Assembly (NCBI GenBank): GCA_949511925.1
Contig: CATEYX010000188.1
Location: 1 to 12,369 of the forward strand
Origin: Cryomorphaceae bacterium
GTDB lineage: Bacteria > Bacteroidota > Bacteroidia > Flavobacteriales > BACL11
Reading direction: 5' to 3'
Length of the DNA: 12,369 bases
Shown here: piece by piece, positions 6,609 to 12,369 of the stretch
How positions within the stretch are numbered: position 1 is the stretch's first letter
Layout: every line of letters begins with the position of its first letter
Made by a program: the position numbers and the translations under genes
Notes under the pieces: model-generated
Told to the model about the DNA's origin: nothing
Databases searched by the model: none
Seen by the model: only the letters and a program-made list of their open reading frames with translations

Positions 6609-7837
6609 TGTCAGAAAACGATAAAGTATTATGTTCCTTTTGTGGTAAGGATAAGCAAGATACCAATATCTTAATTGCAGGTACTTCTGCTCATATTTGT
6701 GATTTGTGTATTGAACAAGCTCATGAAATTGTAAAAGAAGATGCAACTGATGAAGTCTTCATTGCAAATGATTTTACCCTTTTAAAACCTAAGGAAATAA
6801 AAGCTCATCTGGATGATTTTGTAATAGGGCAAGATGATGCTAAAAAGGTAATGTCAGTTGCCGTTTACAATCATTACAAAAGAATTTTACAACCAGATAC
6901 TATTGACGAAGATATTGAAATTGAGAAATCAAATATCATTATGGTTGGGCGTACAGGTACTGGAAAAACCTTAATTGCTCGTTCTATTGCCAAATTATTA
7001 AAGGTTCCATTTTGTATTGCTGATGCGACTGTACTTACTGAGGCAGGTTATGTTGGTGAGGATGTAGAAAGTATTCTAACAAGATTACTACAGGCTGCTG
7101 ATTATGATGTTGAAAAGGCCAAAAGAGGAATTGTTTTTATTGATGAAATTGATAAAGTTGCGCGTAAAAGCGATAATCCATCTATTACCCGTGATGTAAG
7201 TGGGGAAGGGGTGCAACAAGCTATGCTAAAACTATTAGAAGGTACAATAGTAAATGTTCCGCCACAAGGAGGGCGTAAGCACCCTGATCAAAAAATGATT
7301 GCATTAGACACTAAAGATATTCTATTTATTAGTGGAGGCGCTTTTGATGGTATAGAACAACATATTGCTAGTAGAATGAATACTCGTTCTATCGGATTTA
7401 AGTCAGCAAGAGAAGGAGCAATTGATAAAGAAAATTTACTACAATATATAGCCCCTCAGGATTTAAAATCATTTGGATTAATTCCTGAATTAATTGGTAG
7501 AATGCCTGTAGTTACACATCTTAATCCTTTGGACAGAGCAGCTTTGAAACTAATTTTAACTGAGCCTAAAAACGCATTAACCAAACAATATCAAAAGTTA
7601 TTTGATATGGATGGAATTAGTTTAACTTTTGATAAAAAAGCAATTGATATTATTGTGGATAAAGCAATGGAGTTTAAACTAGGAGCTAGAGGATTGCGTT
7701 CAATTTGTGAAACAATTATGTTAGATGCTATGTTTGAGTTTCCTTCTGATGAAAGTAAGAAAGAACTGAAAATTACAACTACTTATGTCAAGGCACAGCT
7801 TACGAAACACTCATTCACGAAATTAAAAGTAGCTTAG
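6608..7837 (+). CDS. clpX: Clp protease ATP-binding unfoldase subunit ClpX
   Basis: A 409-residue AAA+ unfoldase that threads tagged proteins into ClpP. The N-terminal zinc-binding domain has four cysteines (C9, C12, C31 and C34). Then follow Walker A GRTGTGKT (114-121, with Arg where many ClpX have Pro), pore loop GYVGED (147-152), Walker B FIDEID (177-182), the RKH loop (223-225), the ClpP-docking IGF loop (262-264), the GR arginine-finger region (297-298) and sensor 2 GARGLRS (359-365). Every working part is present and the length is normal. The start is set by the TAATG overlap with clpP. The TAG stop at 7835-7837 overlaps the stop of the convergent lipoprotein gene, so there is no intergenic space for a terminator. 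Confidence 0.97.
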   Translation: MSENDKVLCSFCGKDKQDTNILIAGTSAHICDLCIEQAHEIVKEDATDEVFIANDFTLLKPKEIKAHLDDFVIGQDDAKKVMSVAVYNHYKRILQPDTIDEDIEIEKSNIIMVGRTGTGKTLIARSIAKLLKVPFCIADATVLTEAGYVGEDVESILTRLLQAADYDVEKAKRGIVFIDEIDKVARKSDNPSITRDVSGEGVQQAMLKLLEGTIVNVPPQGGRKHPDQKMIALDTKDILFISGGAFDGIEQHIASRMNTRSIGFKSAREGAIDKENLLQYIAPQDLKSFGLIPELIGRMPVVTHLNPLDRAALKLILTEPKNALTKQYQKLFDMDGISLTFDKKAIDIIVDKAMEFKLGARGLRSICETIMLDAMFEFPSDESKKELKITTTYVKAQLTKHSFTKLKVA

Positions 7838-8640
7838 TTTACCACTATTGGATAGTTTGTTCCGTTAATTGTAATATCAAAATTACAATCACATAATGAA
7901 TCGCCATAATTTATAATTCTATCAGAATAGCCATTAGGCGATATTTTTGCAGTACCACTTTTTATTACGCAAGAAGGCAAACAACCTAAGTCAATGTTTA
8001 AAGTATCTGTAATTTCCATACTAAAACTATTATTGTTTATTCCAGTCCCACTTGCTGACCCTATAATTTTATATGTGTCATCAGTTACATTTCCGTAAGT
8101 AGCTATACCGCTTACCCATTCTCTTGTTCTGTTTGATGACCAGTTGATTATTCCATTATTGGTAACAATACTAGCATTGTTTACTGCAATAGTAAACCAC
8201 ATATTACCATTGCCATTTCTTCCTTGATTAGTTACGATTCTTTCTCCTTGAATTAAATTATTATTTACATAATAATTATCAAAAGTAGTAGTTATTACTG
8301 ATAAGGAATCACGATATTTTCCGTTATAAGTAATAATAATCTTTCCTTTTCTAAGTTTTCCATTCTGCAAACAATTATTAGTCCCAAAATTGATAATAAG
8401 GGTGTCAACATCTAATGGATTATTATTTATTAAATTATAGGAAGCACATGATTTGTTAACTGCATTTGCTATAAATCCTTCTTCTACAATCCTGCCGACA
8501 TCATTAAAAGTTTGCTCGGCAAACAGATGGTCTTGTGTTGCTTGTGTACTTGTTAAATCAGGATTATTAATTACATCCTCATCTTTACAAGCGTAAAGTA
8601 AAACTGCAATCGAGCATAGGGCTAAAAAAGTCTTTTTCAT
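7834..8640 (-). CDS. Hypothetical lipoprotein, probably surface-exposed
   Basis: I do not recognise a function. From the ATG at 8638-8640 the protein has 268 residues. It has a lysine start (MKK), a hydrophobic core and a lipobox LYAC with Cys18, so it should be lipidated and exported. An upstream ATG at 8677-8679 would add 13 residues, bury the signal peptide and overlap folA, so the later start is preferred. Residues after the cysteine are KDED, which fits the Bacteroidota lipoprotein export signal for display on the cell surface. The mature part is rich in Asn, Thr and Ile and looks beta-rich. It has six more cysteines (65, 90, and the CxxxC and CxC pairs 220/224 and 250/252) that could form disulfides. 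It lies 22 bases after folA, with no promoter seen, so it is probably the last gene of that transcript. Confidence 0.8.
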   Translation of the reverse strand: MKKTFLALCSIAVLLYACKDEDVINNPDLTSTQATQDHLFAEQTFNDVGRIVEEGFIANAVNKSCASYNLINNNPLDVDTLIINFGTNNCLQNGKLRKGKIIITYNGKYRDSLSVITTTFDNYYVNNNLIQGERIVTNQGRNGNGNMWFTIAVNNASIVTNNGIINWSSNRTREWVSGIATYGNVTDDTYKIIGSASGTGINNNSFSMEITDTLNIDLGCLPSCVIKSGTAKISPNGYSDRIINYGDSLCDCNFDITINGTNYPIVVN

Positions 8641-8662
8641 CAGAATATTTTTTTTGGTAAAT

Positions 8663-9169
8663 TTAGTTAATTTTCTCAAAAGTCAAAAAGCTGTAATCAT
8701 GGGCATGCTTTTCATCTGATTTACAATCTATTCTTTCAACTTCTTTCCAGTCGTTTCCTAATTCAGGAAAAAATGTATCTCCATCAAAAGGATGATTAAT
8801 TTTAGTTAGGTATATTTTATCTACTAAGTTTGCTTCAATGGCTAGTTTGTAAATTTGTCCCCCTCCAATTATAAAGGGCTCAGTGTCTCCATTTTTTTTG
8901 GCAATCTCCAAGGCAGCTTCAACTGAATTCACTACAATTGAACCTTCTACTTTATATCCTGATTGGCGTGTAATTACAATATTAGTTCTATCAGCAAGTG
9001 GACGATATTTATGCGGAATAGACTCAAAGTTTTTTCGCCCCATTATTACATGATGACCTAAAGTAGTTTCTTTGAAAAAACGCATATCTTTTGGTAAATG
9101 CCAGATTAGGTCATTATCTTTTCCAATCACTCCATTTTCAGCTACTGCAACTATTAAGGAAACTCCCAT
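8663..9169 (-). CDS. folA: Dihydrofolate reductase
   Basis: A 168-residue chromosomal-type DHFR that reduces dihydrofolate to tetrahydrofolate with NADPH. Visible residues include the Met20-type loop NGVIGKDNDLIWHLPKD (12-28) with the catalytic acid Asp28, FFK (31-33), the cofactor motif GRKNFESIP (44-52), the folate-glutamate-binding Arg56 in YRPL, TNIVITR (62-68), the NADPH-binding IGGGQIY (101-107) and a C-terminal DTFFPE (131-136). Length and motifs are normal. In this genome it would regenerate the dihydrofolate made by ThyA, encoded two genes upstream. Its ATG overlaps the TAA of the dehydrogenase-like gene (TAATG), pointing to translational coupling. Confidence 0.96.
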   Translation of the reverse strand: MGVSLIVAVAENGVIGKDNDLIWHLPKDMRFFKETTLGHHVIMGRKNFESIPHKYRPLADRTNIVITRQSGYKVEGSIVVNSVEAALEIAKKNGDTEPFIIGGGQIYKLAIEANLVDKIYLTKINHPFDGDTFFPELGNDWKEVERIDCKSDEKHAHDYSFLTFEKIN

Positions 9170-10272
9170 TATTTCTTAATTACTTTATATTTAACACCTC
9201 TTTCTTCTAAGTAATTTCTTACAAATTCAAAATGTCCTCCTAAGTATTCTGGCGGTGAAATTCCAACTCTTTCATATTCTCCATTTACCACAAGGTTGGC
9301 AACTGCAGTACACGTAAATCCTGTAGTTCTAGCCATAGAAATGGTATCATTATCAAAGCGATCTAATAAGTTGTATTGGTAGGTGACTTCCTTTCCATTT
9401 TCTAATCCTTTCATAATAATTCGCATTACCGTAAAGTCTTTATCACCTTTTTTCATTTCCCATTTCGGGAATAATAATTTGGCTGTCATATCTACTGGGC
9501 GTATCATAGTTCCGTTTATTTCTACCTCTTCATAGGAGAAAAAACCACTGGCACGCAATACTTTCAAATACTCCACACAACCAGGGTAACGCAAAGTTTT
9601 TTCAATCATATTTGGTACATGTGCCATGGTCTTTATTAAGCTTCTTAGTCCATCAGAATTCCAACTTTCTAACGTTCCTATTTCATCAAATTCTATAAGC
9701 TCTGTATCGGACAAAGCCTCTTTAGTAATCATGTGGCTATTTTGTACATAACGAGCTGGACGAATGTATTCTTCAATCACATCAATAGGAGAGAATACCG
9801 CCTGATACTCGTACGGCCATTCTCTTTTTTCAGGTAAGCCACCAACTAAACATTCGTAATCGGTAATTTCCATTTTTGAATCATGATGCCCAAAGATGAT
9901 ATTTCCCATTCCTGGTGCTACTCCACAGTCCATCACGGCAACAACTCCTTTTTCTTTTGCTAATTTATCCAACCCAAAAGGATCTTCAGGATAAAAAGAA
10001 ATATCGACTATATTCTTTCCTGCCTCTATGACATCTTTCATCATTTTATAACCCATAAAACCTGGTACAGCACCAACTACTAAATCAAAATCCTTTATTA
10101 GGTTTTGTAAAGTTTTTGTGTTGGAAACATCAGCACAAATAGTCTTGATTCCTCCTAGCTTATCTAAGTTTTTTTTTGAAATATCAACAGAGGTAACATT
10201 GTGTTGTTTTGCTAAATCTTTAGCCATTACACCTCCTACTAATCCTGCTCCTAATACTATTATATTTGCCAT
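9169..10272 (-). CDS. Saccharopine dehydrogenase / lysine 6-dehydrogenase-like oxidoreductase
   Basis: A 367-residue cytoplasmic NAD(P)-dependent enzyme. The Rossmann domain has VLGAGLVGG at 6-14, and an acidic residue, Asp30, ends the second strand (SVD), which favours NAD over NADP. Family-typical segments follow: VGAVPG (66-71), VMDCGVAPGMGNI (113-125), VGGLPE (143-148), the catalytic-domain SDGLRSLI (206-213) and EKTLRYPG (224-231), and RTTGFT near the end. Length and layout resemble bacterial lysine 6-dehydrogenases and short saccharopine-dehydrogenase-like proteins more than the longer saccharopine reductases. The substrate is not certain; lysine or a related amino-acid adduct is only a family-based guess. 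It overlaps thyA upstream and folA downstream by one base each (TAATG), so it is firmly inside the thymidylate run. Confidence 0.85.
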   Translation of the reverse strand: MANIIVLGAGLVGGVMAKDLAKQHNVTSVDISKKNLDKLGGIKTICADVSNTKTLQNLIKDFDLVVGAVPGFMGYKMMKDVIEAGKNIVDISFYPEDPFGLDKLAKEKGVVAVMDCGVAPGMGNIIFGHHDSKMEITDYECLVGGLPEKREWPYEYQAVFSPIDVIEEYIRPARYVQNSHMITKEALSDTELIEFDEIGTLESWNSDGLRSLIKTMAHVPNMIEKTLRYPGCVEYLKVLRASGFFSYEEVEINGTMIRPVDMTAKLLFPKWEMKKGDKDFTVMRIIMKGLENGKEVTYQYNLLDRFDNDTISMARTTGFTCTAVANLVVNGEYERVGISPPEYLGGHFEFVRNYLEERGVKYKVIKK

Positions 10273-11066
10273 TATATTGCTACTTTTCCTTTAATGTGTG
10301 GGTGAAATTCATAATCGACTAACTCAAAATCATCAATAGAGAAATCAAAAATACTTTTCACCTCTGGATTAATTTTCATTTTTGGTAATGCTTTTGTATC
10401 TCTGCTTAATTGTAATTCCGTTTGCTCAAAATGATTGGTGTAAATGTGCGCATCACCCAAAGTGTGCACAAAATCACCTACTTCCAGATTACAGACTTGC
10501 GCCATCATCATAGTAAGTAAGGCGTATGATGCAATATTGAATGGTACACCCAAAAATATATCGGCACTTCTTTGATACAGCTGACAAGAAAGTTTACCGT
10601 CTGCGACATAAAATTGGAAAAATGCATGACAAGGAGGCAAAGCCATTTGCTCAATTTCACCTACATTCCAAGCACTCACAATAATTCTTCTACTATCTGG
10701 ATTGTTTTTAAGTGTTTCTACTACTTGTGTGATTTGATCAATGTGTTTCCCATCAGGTGCAGGCCAACTTCTCCATTGGTAACCATATACATGGCCCAAA
10801 TCTCCATTTTCATCTGCCCATTCATCCCAAATACGGACTCCATTTTCTTTAAGGTACTTTATATTGGTATCCCCTTTTAGAAACCAAAGCAATTCGTGAA
10901 TGATGGATTTTAAGTGTAACTTTTTAGTGGTGATACACGGGAATCCTTTTGATAAATCGAAACGCATTTGGTGGCCAAAAACACTTTTAGTTCCTGTTCC
11001 TGTTCTATCTGCCTTTAGCGTGCCTTCTTGCATCACGCGTGTCATTAAATCTAAATATTGTTGCAT
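10272..11066 (-). CDS. thyA: Thymidylate synthase
   Basis: A 264-residue enzyme, the same length as E. coli ThyA. It methylates dUMP to dTMP using 5,10-methylene-tetrahydrofolate and releases dihydrofolate. The residues of the family align at the E. coli numbers: Arg21 in DRTGTGT, Arg126-Arg127 in DSRRIIVSAWN, the catalytic Cys146 in ALPPCHAFFQF, Gln165-Arg166-Ser167-Ala168-Asp169, Asn177 in GVPFNIASY, and His207 and Tyr209 in GDAHIYTNH. The C-terminus KVAI is close to the usual APVAI closing tail. It starts 7 bases after nupC, and its stop overlaps the ATG of the dehydrogenase-like gene. A second, FAD-type ThyX would be unnecessary, and none is seen here. Confidence 0.98.
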   Translation of the reverse strand: MQQYLDLMTRVMQEGTLKADRTGTGTKSVFGHQMRFDLSKGFPCITTKKLHLKSIIHELLWFLKGDTNIKYLKENGVRIWDEWADENGDLGHVYGYQWRSWPAPDGKHIDQITQVVETLKNNPDSRRIIVSAWNVGEIEQMALPPCHAFFQFYVADGKLSCQLYQRSADIFLGVPFNIASYALLTMMMAQVCNLEVGDFVHTLGDAHIYTNHFEQTELQLSRDTKALPKMKINPEVKSIFDFSIDDFELVDYEFHPHIKGKVAI

Positions 11067-11073
11067 TGATGTG

Positions 11074-12369
11074 TTATAAAATCATTCCTACAATTACGGC
11101 TGTAAACAGGGAAGCCAATGTTCCTGCTATTAAAGCCAATATTCCTAATTTGGATAAATCCTTAGTTCTTTTGGGTGCCAAAGCGCCTATCCCCCCAATC
11201 TGTATTCCAATAGAGGAAAAGTTGGCAAATCCACATAAAATATAAGTGGCTATAATTATTGATTTTTCTTCAAAGAATTTCCCACTTGCTTTTAAATCTC
11301 CTAAGGAAACATAAGCTACAAATTCATTCAGTATTGTTTTTTCTCCTAGCAGTTGTCCCACTAAAATCATATCTTCCCTGCAGACACCCATCAGCCAAGT
11401 AAGTGGCGCTAAGGTATAGCCTAAAATAAACTGTAAAGTTAAGCCATCATATTGTCCGTTAGTAATAGAAGCTACCCAAGTATTAATTCCTGTAAAATCG
11501 CCAATAAAATCTTTTAGGAAATAATTTGCCATAGCAATAAAAGCAATAAACACTAACAGCATAGCACCTACATTTACAGCAAGCTTTAAACCTTGAGTTG
11601 TACCTATACTTATAGCTTCTAAAGCATTTGTTCCTATTTGTTCCTCAGAGATGCTCATATCCTCATTTACCTTTTCAGTTTCAGGTAATAATATTTTGGC
11701 AGCTACCACAGCAGCAGGGGCTGACATTACAGAGGCAGCTAATAAATGTTTTGCAAAAAACAGTTGTTGAACAGGATCAGATCCTCCTAAAAAACCAATG
11801 TAAGCGGCCAATACTCCACCCGCAATAGTTGCCATCCCACCAGCCATAAGACATAGTAATTCTGACATAGTCATCTTATCAATATAAGGCTTTATAAGTA
11901 AGGGTGATTCTGTTTGTCCTAAGAAGATATTTCCAGCAGCAGCTAAACTTTCCGAACCAGATAGGTTCAATGTTTTTTTCATGAAAAGAGCAAAGCCATA
12001 AACTACTTTTTGAAGTATGCCATAATAAAAGAAGAGGGAAGTAAGGGCTGAGAAAAATAAGATTGTTGGCAATACTTGAAAAGCAAAAATAAATCCGAAT
12101 GAATCAATATTTCCAACTACATCACCAAATAAGAAAAGAGAACCTTCTCTTGTAAATCCTAAAATGACTACAAAAATTGAGCTTACCCATTCAAATCCAT
12201 TTTGTACAAATGGAACTTTTAATATTACTACGGCAAATAAAATTTGAATCCCAAGTCCTTTTGCTACTAGTTTCCAATCTATTCCTTTTCGGTTGCGCGA
12301 AAAAGCAAAGGCAATAAGTAATAGTGAAAAGATACCTAAAATCCCTCTTAAAAGAGATTCAAAAGAAAA
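11074..12369 (-). CDS. nupC: Concentrative nucleoside transporter (NupC/CNT), N-terminus beyond window
   Basis: The frame is open from the window edge to the TAA at 11074-11076, giving 431 visible residues; the start lies outside. A TTG at 12070-12072 is an internal leucine codon: the upstream part continues the family with RNRKGIDWKLV, EGSLFLFG and FAFQVLPTILFFSAL. Counting from the edge, the nucleoside-contact motifs of CNT transporters are present: GQTESP (151-156, with Gln152 and Glu154), NEFVAY (348-353, Glu349) and GFANFSSIG (380-388, Asn383 and Ser386). Many membrane helices are visible. It would import nucleosides with Na+ or H+. The visible part is complete and undamaged. It is 7 bases before thyA, linking nucleoside uptake with dTMP synthesis. 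Confidence 0.93.
   Translation of the reverse strand, partial: FSFESLLRGILGIFSLLLIAFAFSRNRKGIDWKLVAKGLGIQILFAVVILKVPFVQNGFEWVSSIFVVILGFTREGSLFLFGDVVGNIDSFGFIFAFQVLPTILFFSALTSLFFYYGILQKVVYGFALFMKKTLNLSGSESLAAAGNIFLGQTESPLLIKPYIDKMTMSELLCLMAGGMATIAGGVLAAYIGFLGGSDPVQQLFFAKHLLAASVMSAPAAVVAAKILLPETEKVNEDMSISEEQIGTNALEAISIGTTQGLKLAVNVGAMLLVFIAFIAMANYFLKDFIGDFTGINTWVASITNGQYDGLTLQFILGYTLAPLTWLMGVCREDMILVGQLLGEKTILNEFVAYVSLGDLKASGKFFEEKSIIIATYILCGFANFSSIGIQIGGIGALAPKRTKDLSKLGILALIAGTLASLFTAVIVGMIL

Noticed and set aside
7868..7889. Perfect 8-base inverted repeat (ATTGTAAT / ATTACAAT, 6-base loop) just after the clpX stop
   Set aside because: It is pure A/T apart from one G-C pair, lies inside the lipoprotein coding sequence and has no following T run on either strand, so a terminator is not supported.
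8641..8679. Upstream ATG at 8677-8679 as the start of the lipoprotein
   Set aside because: It would put 13 charged residues in front of a clear lipoprotein signal peptide and overlap folA; the ATG at 8638-8640 gives a normal MKK signal sequence.
10572..10880. Plus-strand open frame of about 100 codons opposite thyA
   Set aside because: ThyA is complete with all catalytic residues on the minus strand; the opposite frame has no recognisable domain and no promoter.
12070..12072. TTG as the start codon of a 332-residue transporter
   Set aside because: The frame stays open to the window edge, and the upstream 99 residues match the CNT family, so this is an internal leucine codon.
1..12369. Mobile element, CRISPR array, prophage or defence system
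   Set aside because: No transposase, integrase, direct-repeat array, terminal inverted repeats or toxin/nuclease-like gene was seen; the genes are conserved housekeeping or envelope functions.

Overview
The window looks like a chromosomal segment of a Bacteroidota bacterium, most likely a flavobacterium-like lineage. Four things suggest this. The DNA is AT-rich. Promoters fit the Bacteroidota pattern TTG-N(~20)-TAnnTTTG, most clearly in front of the tRNA. Start codons follow A-rich leaders without Shine-Dalgarno motifs. It also carries a DUF3127-type protein and a lipoprotein with a C-K-D-E-D start, both typical of this phylum. This is inferred from sequence features; no database search was run.

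Region 1 (46-3691, + strand) is a compact run of four membrane-linked genes: a flippase-like UPF0104/LPG-synthase-TM protein, a membrane family 2 glycosyltransferase, a DppC/OppC-type ABC permease and a UPF0316 (DUF2179) membrane protein. The first three overlap by one base or abut. It ends at a hairpin (3701-3734) that faces a convergent DUF3127 gene (3788-4141, - strand) with an SSB-like acidic tail.

Region 2 (4142-4564) is regulatory and RNA DNA. It holds a minus-strand promoter for the DUF3127 gene, a plus-strand promoter and tRNA-Leu(UAG) with its own terminator hairpin, and the trigger-factor promoter. I see no protein gene in the 177 bases between the tRNA terminator and tig; only the promoter is recognisable there.

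Region 3 (4565-7837, + strand) is the protein-quality-control operon tig-clpP-clpX: the ribosome-bound chaperone, the serine protease chamber and its AAA+ unfoldase.

Region 4 (7834-12369, - strand) runs towards clpX and is read nupC (cut by the window edge), thyA, a saccharopine/lysine-dehydrogenase-like gene, folA, then a lipoprotein. NupC imports nucleosides, ThyA makes dTMP while oxidising methylene-tetrahydrofolate to dihydrofolate, and FolA regenerates tetrahydrofolate. The dehydrogenase sits between the two thymidylate-cycle genes, with TAATG stop/start overlaps on both sides. The lipoprotein stop codon overlaps that of clpX.

Most of the window is conserved housekeeping DNA. I see no mobile element, CRISPR array, phage gene or defence cassette, and no convincing undescribed system. 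The points most worth a second look are the dehydrogenase inside the thyA-folA run, the SSB-like tail on the DUF3127 protein, the flippase/glycosyltransferase pair, and the surface-lipoprotein candidate.
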